Below, one piece after another: positions 35,118 through 44,175 of a stretch of 64,000 nucleotides of DNA. Both the position numbers and the translations under genes were made by a program. The DNA is from JAHRAW01 sp965226545 (GTDB lineage Bacteria > Pseudomonadota > Gammaproteobacteria > Arenicellales > Poriferihabitantaceae). The notes below the pieces were generated by a model. It ran no database searches and was not told where the DNA came from. It was given only the letters and a program-made list of their open reading frames with translations. The first letter of the stretch is position 1. Every line of letters starts with the position of its first letter. The stretch spans positions 1,860,001 through 1,924,000 of the forward strand of contig OZ245364.1 of the NCBI GenBank assembly GCA_965226545.1, written 5' to 3'.

Positions 35118-35481
35118 TCGCATCGCCGTCGATGCCGCCATCGATGCATGTACGGTGAATGCGACGATGAATGCATGAGGTGGAATCGATGAAGGCGCGG
35201 CGAATTCGCAAGCGCGTCGATTAATAATGATTAAACGCTCATCCAAAACCGATAAAATTCTCATCAATTTCATTGCACTTTTTTGCAAAAAACCCGTGCA
35301 TAAATTGTGTACACTAAATTTTCAATCCGCTAACAGCGGTTTGCTCATGCGAGTTCTTAATCGCGCGTGTGCGGTGAAGTTGATGTCGAAGTTGATGTCA
35401 TTGGGTTGCCGCAACAAACAACCCAAGCGCGCGCGCATTTTGAACTCATTACTCCATCCATTATCAAACATGGGGGTAACA
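35118..35481. other. Spacer upstream of the TctC-type gene
   Basis: No convincing gene. Near 35130-35190 there are GATGCCGCCATCGATGCATG words. An A/T-rich stretch at 35260-35325 (ending in GTGTACACTAAAT) may hold the promoter of the transporter operon, but the -35 element is not clear. An open frame spans the region in phase with the next gene, yet its sequence looks non-coding. Confidence 0.5.
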
Positions 35482-36534
35482 ATGAAAGCACTGCAACTGT
35501 GGTATCGCAATATTCGACGCGGTTTGGCGTTGGGCGGATGTGCATTGACGGCGACCTTGTTGTCGGCCAATGTCGCTTACGCCGCCTGCGTAACCGATTC
35601 ACTTCCGTCCAGCCGACAAGGCCCGGACGGTTATCCGCAACGCGCCTTGACCATGATTGTGCCGTATGGTCCGGCCGGCGGTTCCGGGCAGGTCGCCCAG
35701 GCAATGGCGCAGGCGGTCTCCGACCTCAGCGGCGTCGCCATCAATCGCGACCATAAACCGGGCGGCTCGGGCTCGGTTGGCTTGACCGCCTATATGGCGG
35801 CGCCGGCCGACGGCTACACCGTGTTGGAACACATCGACGACGCCTCGAGCGCCTATGCATTGGATTCTTCGCGGCCGAATCCGGCGAAGGATTTAATCCC
35901 GTTGGTGACTTCGCAAATCACCTTCAGCCAGATTTACATTCGCGCCAATGAAACCCGCTTTAACGATTGGGATTCATTTGTGCGATGGGTCAAGGCGCAA
36001 AACGGCAAGGCGACCATCGCCAACGTTTCCAAAGAAGGCTCGATGGAACGCGTGTCGATGAAGTTCATCACCGACGCCACCGGAATGAAAATTCAGCAAA
36101 TTTCATTCGACAAAGGCGCGCCGCGTTATGGCGCATTGGCCGGCGGGCAGGTCGACGCGTTGTTCGAACAGCCCGGCGATGTGCGCAAATTTTTGGATTC
36201 CGGCACATTCAAACCGATTCTCACGTTGCTCAAAGAGGCGCCTTCGGCGTTTGCCGATGTGCCGAGTTTGACCGACGTTGGTTTGAAATTCGACCCGCTG
36301 TATCGCTTTCGCGGATTCTTCGTGCATAAAGCCGCGCCCAAAGCCCGCGTTAAATGGCTGCAGTGGGCGTTCCAAAAAGCGTACTGTCAAGACAGTTATC
36401 AAAAGTTCAACGAAAAGAAATACATGACGTTGATTGACAGTTATCGCGACACCAAAGGTACGCGCAAGTTGATTAACAACACGGTGGCGCAATACCGCAA
36501 GGTGTACAAGCAAATGGGGCTTGATGTGAAATAA
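35482..36534 (+). CDS. Tripartite tricarboxylate transporter substrate-binding protein (TctC family)
   Basis: A periplasmic binding protein of 350 residues. The signal peptide (LALGGCALTATLLSANVAYA) is followed by the mature domain with RALTMIVPYGPAGGSGQVA, the family's first lobe signature, then KPGGSGSVG and SVGLTAYMAA. ATG 35482 with GGGGG upstream is chosen. Mature Cys residues near both ends (YAACVTD and AYCQDS) could pair. The membrane genes follow in order. The ligand is unknown; carboxylates are usual, and a sulfonate would fit the neighbourhood. Confidence 0.9.
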   Translation: MKALQLWYRNIRRGLALGGCALTATLLSANVAYAACVTDSLPSSRQGPDGYPQRALTMIVPYGPAGGSGQVAQAMAQAVSDLSGVAINRDHKPGGSGSVGLTAYMAAPADGYTVLEHIDDASSAYALDSSRPNPAKDLIPLVTSQITFSQIYIRANETRFNDWDSFVRWVKAQNGKATIANVSKEGSMERVSMKFITDATGMKIQQISFDKGAPRYGALAGGQVDALFEQPGDVRKFLDSGTFKPILTLLKEAPSAFADVPSLTDVGLKFDPLYRFRGFFVHKAAPKARVKWLQWAFQKAYCQDSYQKFNEKKYMTLIDSYRDTKGTRKLINNTVAQYRKVYKQMGLDVK

Positions 36535-36548
36535 GCCGTCACGGCACG

Positions 36549-36591
36549 GCGCACGCCGCTCAGATAGGCGGTGCGCGTCGCGCTTTTTTTT
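36549..36591 (+). terminator. Attenuating terminator between binding-protein and membrane genes
   Basis: GCGCACGCC pairs with GGC-(G)-GTGCGC around a nine-base loop, and a second small GCGC-GTC-GCGC hairpin abuts eight T residues. It lies only 14 bases after the TctC-type stop. It probably stops most transcripts after the binding protein, giving it higher expression than the membrane subunits, as is common for such operons. Confidence 0.65.
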
Positions 36592-36634
36592 GCGCGGTTG
36601 GCGCAATCAATCGGATTCACCCGGAGACTGAATA

Positions 36635-37312
36635 ATGAAACCACCCGGCCGCACCACCGCCGGACACGCCATCGAAGCCGCGTTGTGGCTGTTGCTGGCG
36701 GCGTTTTTGTATGCGCTTTCGTTTCGCTTCGAACGCGAGATTGAGATTTACAAATACGGCGCGACCGCCTGGCCGCGCGCGATTTTGTTGCTGATTGCAA
36801 TCGCCGCCGTCGGTCAATTCATTTATCACCGCCAAACAGATGCGGACGATGCGCCCGATGCGCACACCGGCGGATTCGACCCGCGCCGATTCTTTTCCAC
36901 CTGCATCTTGCTGGCGTTGCCGTTTATCTACATGGTGTTGCCGCGCCTGTTGGCTGCGCCGTTCGGCGACGATGCGCCGTTGAATGCGATTAAACTCGGC
37001 GCGGCGGCAACGTTGATTTTGTTGTATCTTTGGTTGTTGCGCACCAATGCGGTCGGGGCGATGTTGGCGTTGCCGATTTTATTCGGCGCATTGATGCAGG
37101 ATTTTGGCTTTTATTCGCTCGCACCGTTTTTTGCGGCCGGCGTAATGTTCCTAATGGGCGAACGCCGCGTCGGCTGGATTGTCGCGCTCAGCGCGCTGAT
37201 AATCGGTTTGCTGCTGTTGTTGTTTGTCAGTTTGCTGTTTGTCGGCTTGCCCACCGGCAATGTCAGCCCGTTTTACGAAATCGGCGCGGGGGTGGTGAAT
37301 TTGTTGCAGTGA
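36635..37312 (+). CDS. Tripartite tricarboxylate transporter small membrane subunit (TctB family)
   Basis: The 225-residue protein has hydrophobic segments near residues 13-30, 47-63, 88-108, 119-137 and 148-215, and an early YALSFRFEREIEIYKYGATAWPRAILL stretch recalling TctB (RxxGxxxFP-like). It lies between TctC- and TctA-type genes. ATG 36635 has GGAGA upstream. It is longer than many TctB proteins (about 150-180) because of extra C-terminal helices. Confidence 0.82.
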   Translation: MKPPGRTTAGHAIEAALWLLLAAFLYALSFRFEREIEIYKYGATAWPRAILLLIAIAAVGQFIYHRQTDADDAPDAHTGGFDPRRFFSTCILLALPFIYMVLPRLLAAPFGDDAPLNAIKLGAAATLILLYLWLLRTNAVGAMLALPILFGALMQDFGFYSLAPFFAAGVMFLMGERRVGWIVALSALIIGLLLLLFVSLLFVGLPTGNVSPFYEIGAGVVNLLQ

Positions 37313-37573
37313 CTTCGAGTTCGAAGTTAACTTCGGTTTCGACTTCGAATTTAACTTCGACTTCGACTTTGACTTTGTTTTTTACTGTTACTTTTCACTG
37401 TTACTTTTTACCGTTACTTTCGACTTTGACTTTTTCGACTCATTATGATTATTAAGTTAACTTAGTTAAGTTAATTTTTTAAGTTACCTTTATTAAGTTA
37501 CTTTATTCATTTACATTTTTCATTCGCGTATCAACCAACCTCAACAACCAACCTTTACTCAACGGTATCTGCG
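37313..37573. repeat. CTTCGA/GTTACTTT word-repeat spacer
   Basis: The spacer begins GACTTCGAGTTCGAAGTTAAC and continues with CTTCGACTTCGACTTTGACTTTG, then GTTACTTTT words and TTAAGTTA words. Similar CTTCGA-word DNA occurs inside the CoA ligase gene (31690-31730). It splits two genes of one transporter operon by 261 bases. Confidence 0.8.
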
Positions 37574-39085
37574 GTGGAAACTTTCGGCAATTTTATGGCG
37601 GGCACGCTGGCGTTGTTCAGCGACCCGGTGGGCGTCTTGATTTTTATCGGCGGCGTTGTCGGCGGGATGTTGTTCGGCGCGATTCCCGGGGTCAGCATGC
37701 TGACCTTGGCCGCGATTTTGTTGCCGTTCACCGCGCATCTATCGGCCGAGCACGGCATTATGTTGTTCTCGGTGATTTACTGCACCGGCGTATACGGCGG
37801 CGCGATTACCGCGATTTTGTTCAACATTCCCGGCGCGCCGGAAAACGCCCCGACCGCATTCGACGGCTATCCAATGACGCGCAACGGCCAAGCCGGCAAG
37901 GCGGTTGGCGCGGCGGTGATGTGTTCGGCGATTGGCGGCTGCATCTCGGCGGTGGTGATGATGGCCGCGACCGCGCCGATTGCATCCTGGGCAATTTCGG
38001 CGTTTGGCCCGCCGGAGATTTTTGCGTTGGTGTTTTTCGGCTTGGCTGTCGCCTCCTCGGTCGGCGCGAAAACATTTTGGAAAGGTTGGCTGTCGATTCT
38101 CGCCGGCTTATTAATCGCCGTGGTCGGGCTGGATCCGGTCGGCGGCATCGCGCGCTATGATTTCAGCATGCCGTATTTGCTCGCCGGCATTCATTTCATC
38201 CCGATGATTCTCGGCTTCTTTGCGGTGTCGGAGATTTTCATTCAAGCCGAACACAAAGCCAAAGGTTCCTACAAGGCGCCGAAGATGAGCGTCAACTTCC
38301 CGACGCTGGCTGAATTAATCGCGCATAAAATCGCAATTGTGCGGTCGATACTCATCGGATTTTTTTGCGGCATCCTGCCGGGCATCGGCGCCACCTTGGC
38401 CGCGTTTATGGGCTACAACGAAGCGGTGCGCTGGTCGCCGCGCCGCAGTGAATTCGGGCGCGGCAAACTGGAGGGCGTCATCGCTTCGGAAACCGCCAAC
38501 AACGCCGCCACCGGCGCGGCGATGATTCCGCTGCTTGCGCTTGGATTGCCCGGCGGAGCGTTGACCGCAATGATGGTCGGCGTGTTTCAAATGCACGACA
38601 TGGAGCCGGGGCCGCTGGTGTTTCTCAACAGCGCCGATTTGGTTTGGGTGGTGTTCGCCGCGATGTTTTTCGCCAACCTGTCGATTCTGTTCATCGGCTA
38701 TCTCGAAACCAAAACCATCATCAACCTGTTGCGCATTCCGTTTCAATTTTTGGCGCCGTTGATTTTATTGCTGGCCACGGTCGGCGCCTATGCGGTGCGC
38801 GGGTTGACGATTGATGTAATCGCAATGTTTGTCGCCGGCGTCGCCGGGTTTTTCCTGCGGCGTTCGGGCTATTCGGTCGCCGGCATCGTGCTCGGGTTAA
38901 TCCTCGGCAAAATCGGCGAACAAACTTTCGCCCAAGCGATGCAGATGTTGCATTTCGAATGGAGCGGATTTATGCACCGCCCGATTGCATTGGTGTTGTT
39001 GGTCGCCGGCTTTTTAACGTTGCTGGCGAGCGTATATCGCGCCTTTTTTAAAAAATCTCCGAAGCAACGGGTTTTCGCCGAGTGA
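37574..39085 (+). CDS. Tripartite tricarboxylate transporter large membrane subunit (TctA family)
   Basis: The 503-residue integral membrane protein has about 12 hydrophobic segments. Signatures GAIPGVSMLTLAAILLPFT near residue 35, YGGAITAILFNIPGAPENAPTAFDGYPM-type region and GILPGIGATLAAFMGY are diagnostic of TctA. The start is GTG 37574 (VETFGNFMAG). Together with the two upstream genes it forms a complete TctCBA-type importer driven by ion gradients. Confidence 0.93.
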   Translation: METFGNFMAGTLALFSDPVGVLIFIGGVVGGMLFGAIPGVSMLTLAAILLPFTAHLSAEHGIMLFSVIYCTGVYGGAITAILFNIPGAPENAPTAFDGYPMTRNGQAGKAVGAAVMCSAIGGCISAVVMMAATAPIASWAISAFGPPEIFALVFFGLAVASSVGAKTFWKGWLSILAGLLIAVVGLDPVGGIARYDFSMPYLLAGIHFIPMILGFFAVSEIFIQAEHKAKGSYKAPKMSVNFPTLAELIAHKIAIVRSILIGFFCGILPGIGATLAAFMGYNEAVRWSPRRSEFGRGKLEGVIASETANNAATGAAMIPLLALGLPGGALTAMMVGVFQMHDMEPGPLVFLNSADLVWVVFAAMFFANLSILFIGYLETKTIINLLRIPFQFLAPLILLLATVGAYAVRGLTIDVIAMFVAGVAGFFLRRSGYSVAGIVLGLILGKIGEQTFAQAMQMLHFEWSGFMHRPIALVLLVAGFLTLLASVYRAFFKKSPKQRVFAE

Positions 39086-39287
39086 CGCTTCGAGTTAATG
39101 TCGAGTTGGTTTCCATTTAATTAATTTAATTACTTTAATTAATTAAATGATTGTGCAACCTCGAATTAGTTAAGTTGAGTTGAGTTAACTTAACTTAACT
39201 CACTTAACTTCACGCCGCCAATTGCACAAACGCATGCCGCAAGTTAAGTTAATTCACTATTAACACTTCACCCGCCGATTAATCCCC
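39086..39287. repeat. TTAATTAA/AGTTGAGTT word-repeat spacer
   Basis: TTAATTAATTTAATTACTTTAATTAATTAA is followed by AGTTAAGTTGAGTTGAGTTAACTTAAC words. No gene or promoter can be made out. Confidence 0.75.
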
Positions 39288-40544
39288 GTGTTTGCCGAAT
39301 CATTGCTCAGCGAAATCCGCGCGCGGTTTTGCCATGTCGAGCGTTGCCCATATCAGGGCGCGCGGGTGTTTTTTGAAAACGCCGGCGGTTCGTTGACATT
39401 AAAATCAGTGGTCGACATCAGCGCGCAACTCGCCGCCATCCCCGACAACCAAGGGCGCGACAATCCGGCGTCACAACACATGGGCGAATTAATTGCGCGC
39501 GGGCGGCGCGATATGTTTGCGTTCTTAAACGCATCCGACGGCGCGGTGTTTGTCGGCGAAAGCGGCACCGAATGTTTGTTCCGCATCATTCGCGCGGCAA
39601 CGCTCGCCGCCGCGCCCGGCGGCAATGTCGTCGGCAGCACCTTGGAACACCCGGCAACCGCCAGCGCGGCGCAACAATGGAGCGCGCACGCCGGCAAAAC
39701 CTACACCGCCATCGCGCACAACCCCGAACAAGGCGCGGTCGATATCGACGCCTATCGCAGCAAAGTCAACGCCGATACCCGCGTCGCCACCATCATCCAA
39801 ACCAGCCCGGTCACCGGCATCGCGGTCGATGTCGGCGCGATTGCTTTGATGATTCGCGAGATTGCGCCGGCCTGCTTCATCATCGTCGACGGCATTCAGC
39901 ACGCCCCGCACGGCGCGGTGCATCTGGATGACTACGCCATCGACGGCTATGCGGTGTCCGGCTACAAGGTGTTTTCGCGCCACAACTACGGCTTCGCCTG
40001 GGTGTCGCCGCGCCTCAGCCGCGCACCGCACGACAAACTCAACGGCACCGCAGGCGACCATTGGGAATTGGGCACGCGCGACGCCGGCGCGTACGCGACA
40101 TTCAGCGAAGTGGTGAATTATTTGCAATGGCTCGGACAACAAGCCAACCCGCAAGCCGCCGATGCGCGCGCCAAATTAACCGCCGCGACCGCGGCCATCA
40201 AAGCGCATGAACAGGCGTTATGCAAATTGATGCTGCACGGCAATCGCCAACAGCGCGGCTTGGGCGCAATGCCGCGCGTGTTGGTCATCGGCGGCGTCGA
40301 CAACACCGCGCGCGAAGGCTTGGTGTCGTTGGCGGTGCGCGATGCGGCGTCGGCCGAAGTGGTCGCCGCGTTAAGCGCGCGCGGCGTGCGCGTGCATATT
40401 CGCAAAAACGATTATTTTTCCGCCAATATTCTCAAGCCGCTGCAGTTGGATTCATGCGTGCGCGTATCGATGTGTCATTACAACAGCGCCGATGAAGTGC
40501 TGCAGTTTTTGCGCGCGATGGATGAGATTGCCGGCGGCGATTAA
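39288..40544 (+). CDS. Class V aminotransferase / cysteine-desulfurase-like PLP enzyme
   Basis: The 418-residue fold-type I PLP enzyme has FFENAGGSLT near residue 28, SGTECLFR phosphate-binding loop, VDGIQHAPHGAVHLDD with the PLP-binding Asp, and the Schiff-base Lys in VSGYKVFSRHNYGF. It groups with CsdA/NifS-like and selenocysteine-lyase-like families. Its role is not fixed by sequence: it may be a lyase, desulfurase or epimerase. GTG 39288 is the start. It follows the TctA-type gene and ends the candidate sulfonate/carboxylate island. Confidence 0.82.
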   Translation: MFAESLLSEIRARFCHVERCPYQGARVFFENAGGSLTLKSVVDISAQLAAIPDNQGRDNPASQHMGELIARGRRDMFAFLNASDGAVFVGESGTECLFRIIRAATLAAAPGGNVVGSTLEHPATASAAQQWSAHAGKTYTAIAHNPEQGAVDIDAYRSKVNADTRVATIIQTSPVTGIAVDVGAIALMIREIAPACFIIVDGIQHAPHGAVHLDDYAIDGYAVSGYKVFSRHNYGFAWVSPRLSRAPHDKLNGTAGDHWELGTRDAGAYATFSEVVNYLQWLGQQANPQAADARAKLTAATAAIKAHEQALCKLMLHGNRQQRGLGAMPRVLVIGGVDNTAREGLVSLAVRDAASAEVVAALSARGVRVHIRKNDYFSANILKPLQLDSCVRVSMCHYNSADEVLQFLRAMDEIAGGD

Positions 40545-40563
40545 GGTCGCCAACCGCAACCGC

Positions 40564-41718
40564 TTACGGCAGGTTAAGTTCGCCGCACAACGTCGCAAAC
40601 GGCAGCACGCGAACGCCGTTGCGCAAATAATCGCGCGCGCCGCAATGCACCTGATAAAAATCGGCGATGGCGGTGCGTTCGCGAAAATAATTAATCGCCG
40701 GATTCAAACTGCGTTCGCCGGTTTTGCATTCAATCGCAAACAGCGGTTTTTTGTTGCGGCGCACGACAAAATCCACTTCGCGACGGTCGGTGTCGCGAAT
40801 AAATCTCAATTCCATTGCATGCCCTTCGGTGTCCTCGATGTGATGGCAGTATTTCAGCAACTGACAAGCGACCAAGTTTTCAAACCGCGCGCCGGGGTCT
40901 TCTATCTGCGACCAATCCCACAGATAGAGTTTCTGTTCCTTTTTAACCGCGCGAATTTTTGCCGCGCCAAACGGCGCGACGCGAAAACAAACATACATGT
41001 TTTCCAAAATTTTAATCCAGCGTTCCGCGGTTGCATGCGCAACGCCCAAATCGCCGCATAAATTTTTAATCGACAACGGCGAACCGACGCGGTCGGGCAA
41101 CGCCTCGGCGAGCAATTCAATCATGCCAATCTCGCGCACGTATTCCAAATCGCGCACGTCTTCATAAACCACCCGCGCCATTCGTTCGCGCCGCCAACGC
41201 CGCCACACGCGAGTGTTGGCGGAAAACAACGGCTCGGGGAATCCGCCAAAGCGCAACAATGCATCGAGGTCATCGGCGGTCGGCGTTTTGTTCATCTCGC
41301 GCAACGAAAACGGATGAAGCCGATGATAGTGATACCGCCCCTGCAGTGAATCGCCGCCTTTGCGGTAATAATCCAACCGCGCCGAGCCGGTAATCAAAAA
41401 CGACAACCGCCCGCGATTCGAATCGTACAGCCCCTTAACCAAGTTGCGCCACTGCGGATGTTTGTGAATCTCATCCAACACAATCAATTTGCGCCGCGCC
41501 GGCAATTCGCCGCGCAACAATCGCGGCCGCACCTTCGGGTCATCCCAATTAAGATACGCCGGATGATGATGCGTACGCGCCTTCAACAACGAAAGCGCCA
41601 AGGTGGTTTTGCCAACCTGCCGCGGCCCGCCAACAAACACCATCTTCTCGCGCAAATCGGGCTTGATGGCGGCGGTTAAATAACGATTGTGCGACGGTTT
41701 GAACATGAGTAAAATCAT
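40564..41718 (-). CDS. AAA+ ATPase with DUF4143 (PD-(D/E)XK-like) C-terminal domain
   Basis: Residues ~20-160 form an AAA_14 ATPase: Walker A GGPRQVGKTT, Walker B KLIVLDEIHK and sensor FLITGSARLD. The C-terminal half is DUF4143, with a REVDFVV...FAIECKTG segment that looks like a PD-(D/E)XK-type core. It has 384 residues. Such proteins are widespread, often mobile, and of unclear function; toxin-antitoxin or defence links have been suggested for relatives. Start ATG 41718 or 41706; both lie inside the first of three direct repeats (41704-41783), so the protein may repress its own gene. Confidence 0.85.
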   Translation of the reverse strand: MILLMFKPSHNRYLTAAIKPDLREKMVFVGGPRQVGKTTLALSLLKARTHHHPAYLNWDDPKVRPRLLRGELPARRKLIVLDEIHKHPQWRNLVKGLYDSNRGRLSFLITGSARLDYYRKGGDSLQGRYHYHRLHPFSLREMNKTPTADDLDALLRFGGFPEPLFSANTRVWRRWRRERMARVVYEDVRDLEYVREIGMIELLAEALPDRVGSPLSIKNLCGDLGVAHATAERWIKILENMYVCFRVAPFGAAKIRAVKKEQKLYLWDWSQIEDPGARFENLVACQLLKYCHHIEDTEGHAMELRFIRDTDRREVDFVVRRNKKPLFAIECKTGERSLNPAINYFRERTAIADFYQVHCGARDYLRNGVRVLPFATLCGELNLP

Positions 41719-41783
41719 ATTAACTCGAAATTACTCATGAGTAAAGTCATATCAAGTGGAAAATACTCATGAGTAAAATAGAG
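41704..41783. promoter_or_regulatory. Three CATGAGTAAA repeats at 32-bp spacing, candidate operators
   Basis: CATGAGTAAAATCATAT (41704), CATGAGTAAAGTCATAT (41736) and CATGAGTAAAATAGAG (41768) start exactly 32 bases apart. Copies two and three are centred on the palindrome TACTCATGAGTA. The first copy covers the start codons of the ATPase gene. Spacing near three helical turns suits cooperative binding by a dimeric regulator, so autoregulation of the ATPase gene is likely but inferred. Confidence 0.7.
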
Positions 41784-41914
41784 TGTATGTGAATTTACTA
41801 ACGGGTGAATGTTATGGAAATCAATTAGATAGGTTGGAAATTGGGTTGGAAATTGTGATTTATATAATTTTAGCGGCGGATTTGTCGGCGGCAACTTGCA
41901 TTATTGATGCCATC

Positions 41915-42667
41915 TTACGACAACCACGGCGGCGGATAATCTTGGTCCGCTTCAACGACATCCGGCAGGCGGGGAAACGGCGGTATGCCCCAATCGCTGC
42001 TTTTGTTTGCTTCGATAATCTCTTTAAACAACGGCACAAATGCGCCAAGCAATTCAGCGCCCCATTCGACCTGACTTTTTCCAAAACTATTGTTGCCTGC
42101 GCTTCCGCCATGCACGATTTGGTGGCGGACGACCGTTAGCACATCAAAAATGTCGAGCAATGCTTGTTTGGTGGATTTGTAATCACCTTTATTCGCGGCA
42201 TTGCGCCAGTTGCATTGCATTTCTTCGACATGCGATTGAAACTCTTCTTCCCATGCTTTTTCTTGCGCCAAAGCATTCAGGCGTTTGTCCTTAACATGCC
42301 GACATTTTTTCTTAATGAGGTCGCCCCACTTCGAGTTGTCATACCAAAAGTAATTGCTTGCCCATCGCAATGCAAACAGTTTTTCCGCAGTCGGCGCAAA
42401 TTGATTAATGATGTTTTGCAGGCTTGCGCCGCCAAATGTGGACACTTCGCGCAAAAACCTCCGCTTACCGTCGGCTCCGCCCGGTCGCTGCCAGCGGCCG
42501 GATTGGCGAATATAACCGGCCTCAAACGCAATCCAGTAAAACACAAACTTGACATGTTTGTCGTCGGCGACGTCGGCTAATTTAATCCAAGTGTCCATCC
42601 GCTGAATGCGCCGCATATTGCGCCACATCGGCGACGATTTATCAATTGGCGTATTCGCCGAAGACAT
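41915..42667 (-). CDS. HEPN-like domain protein
   Basis: I do not recognise a named family. The 250-residue, largely helical protein has RHQIVHGG near residue 190, matching the R-x4-6-H motif of HEPN ribonucleases/toxins, preceded by a helix LLDIFDVLTVVR as in Apea-like HEPN proteins. ATG 42667 overlaps the stop of the upstream MFS gene (TGATG); a GTG at 42670 is the alternative. Codon use looks less GC-biased than in neighbours. It lies next to a DUF4143 ATPase, so a small defence-type cluster is possible, but no nucleotidyltransferase partner is seen. Confidence 0.55.
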   Translation of the reverse strand: MSSANTPIDKSSPMWRNMRRIQRMDTWIKLADVADDKHVKFVFYWIAFEAGYIRQSGRWQRPGGADGKRRFLREVSTFGGASLQNIINQFAPTAEKLFALRWASNYFWYDNSKWGDLIKKKCRHVKDKRLNALAQEKAWEEEFQSHVEEMQCNWRNAANKGDYKSTKQALLDIFDVLTVVRHQIVHGGSAGNNSFGKSQVEWGAELLGAFVPLFKEIIEANKSSDWGIPPFPRLPDVVEADQDYPPPWLS

Positions 42668-43884
42668 CACCCCCTCCCCGCCACCAATCGCGCCAGTGGT
42701 TTTTCATTGATGGGCAGATGAACAATCGCCGCCAATATGCCGGCGACGATGCCGGCCCACCACATGCCGTCATAACTTCCGGTTTGGTCGTATAACCGAC
42801 CGCCGAGCCATACGCCGAGGAAACTGCCGACTTGATGGCTGAAAAACACCACGCCGAACAGCGTCGCCATATAGCGAACGCCGAACACTTGCGCGACGAT
42901 GCCGGTGGTTAGCGGCACGGTGGACAGCCACAACACGCCCATTGCGCCGGCGAACAGATAGATGGTCAATTCGGTTTTCGGCGACATTAGCAGCAAAAAT
43001 ATGCATATCGCGCGCGCAAAATAAATGAAACTTAAACTGAATTTTTTACTCCACCGTTGCCCGGCCATGCCGGAGACAAACGAGCCGATGATGTTCATCA
43101 AACCGATGAGTGCAAGCGAATACGCGCCGACCGCCGGGTTAAGCCCGATGTCGCGCACGAACGCCGGGAAATGCACGGTGATGAAGGCGACATGAAAACC
43201 GCACACAAAAAATCCGCTCGCCAACAACACGAAGCCGCGATGCGCGAACGCTTCGCTCAACGCCGCACCGACGCCCTGCTCGACTTGACCGGGGTCGTTT
43301 TCGGTTGGGCCGCTCGGCAACAACAACGCCAGCGGAATCATTAATAAAGTCGTCGCGGCCAACATCAACAGCGCACTGTGCCAGCCGAACGCGGCGATGA
43401 AGCCCTGACTAATCGGTGAAAATATCACCTGCCCAAGCGAACCGGCCGCGGTGCCGAGCCCGAGCACCATCGAACGTTGGTTGGCGCCGACCACGCGCGC
43501 CATCGCGGCCAAGGCGATGGAAAATGACGCGAAGGCGATGCCGGTGCCGGTCAAAATGCCTCCGGTTAAATGCAGCGCAAACCCGCTTTGCGCCGCGCTC
43601 ATGCCCCACACCCCGAGGCAATACATCACCGCGCCGAGGATAATCACGCGCACCGGGCCAAACCGGTCGGCCATCGCCCCGGCAAACGGCAACGCGACGC
43701 CCCACAGCAAATTTTGCAACGCCATCGCCAAGCCGTAGGTCTCGCGCGACCACCCGCGCGCCGCGGTCATCGGCTCGAGAAACAAGCCGAACGCCGAGCG
43801 AATGCCGAAGCCGATGTTGGAGATTGCGCAGCCGGCGATAATCACCAGCAACGCGCCTTGCCAGATAAGTTTTGAGCGGTTCAT
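42667..43884 (-). CDS. MFS transporter (monocarboxylate/oxalate-formate-like)
   Basis: A 12-helix MFS protein of 405 residues. MADRFGPVRVIILG is motif A after helix 2, and the N-terminal FGIRSAFGLFLEPMTAARGWSRETYGLAMALQN-type region resembles OFA/monocarboxylate porters. ATG 43884 begins MNRSKLIWQG. The downstream HEPN-like gene overlaps its stop. The nature of the substrate is not shown by context. Confidence 0.85.
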   Translation of the reverse strand: MNRSKLIWQGALLVIIAGCAISNIGFGIRSAFGLFLEPMTAARGWSRETYGLAMALQNLLWGVALPFAGAMADRFGPVRVIILGAVMYCLGVWGMSAAQSGFALHLTGGILTGTGIAFASFSIALAAMARVVGANQRSMVLGLGTAAGSLGQVIFSPISQGFIAAFGWHSALLMLAATTLLMIPLALLLPSGPTENDPGQVEQGVGAALSEAFAHRGFVLLASGFFVCGFHVAFITVHFPAFVRDIGLNPAVGAYSLALIGLMNIIGSFVSGMAGQRWSKKFSLSFIYFARAICIFLLLMSPKTELTIYLFAGAMGVLWLSTVPLTTGIVAQVFGVRYMATLFGVVFFSHQVGSFLGVWLGGRLYDQTGSYDGMWWAGIVAGILAAIVHLPINEKPLARLVAGRG

Positions 43885-44175
43885 GTTAATTTCGTTTTAG
43901 CCACGCGGGTCATGCGTTTAGTTGCAGGCGTTGGGTTCAATTCGATTAATCAATTAAGATTGGTCAATTAACAATTAACAACCAATAACCATTAATTAAT
44001 CAACAATTAATAAACGCAAAGAAATAAAAAATAAGAAGTGCGGAAAATTAAAACACGCAACCACACATTGCATTATGCAACACGACAACGACTGCGCATT
44101 AACCACCCGCCGCGCGTTTTGGTTTTATCGGCGGATGTTGTTTGCGCCTGCATGTATCGCGCAGTGACCGCGCGT
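43885..44175. repeat. AATTAA word-repeat spacer
   Basis: Words GATTAATCAATTAAG, CAATTAACAATTAACAACC and ATTAATTAATCAACAATTAATAAACG dominate 43940-44030. The rest holds no recognisable gene. It separates the convergent tail of the enoyl-CoA hydratase gene from the MFS promoter side. Confidence 0.65.

Noticed and set aside
35227..35481. Extended N-terminus of the TctC-type protein from an upstream start
   Set aside because: The extra 85 residues are not signal-like, whereas ATG 35482 has a Shine-Dalgarno and a normal signal peptide.
41704..41783. Possible mini-CRISPR, because units recur every 32 bases
   Set aside because: Only three units, the intervening bases are themselves similar between units one and two, and the core is a 12-base palindrome placed at a start codon, which suits operators better.
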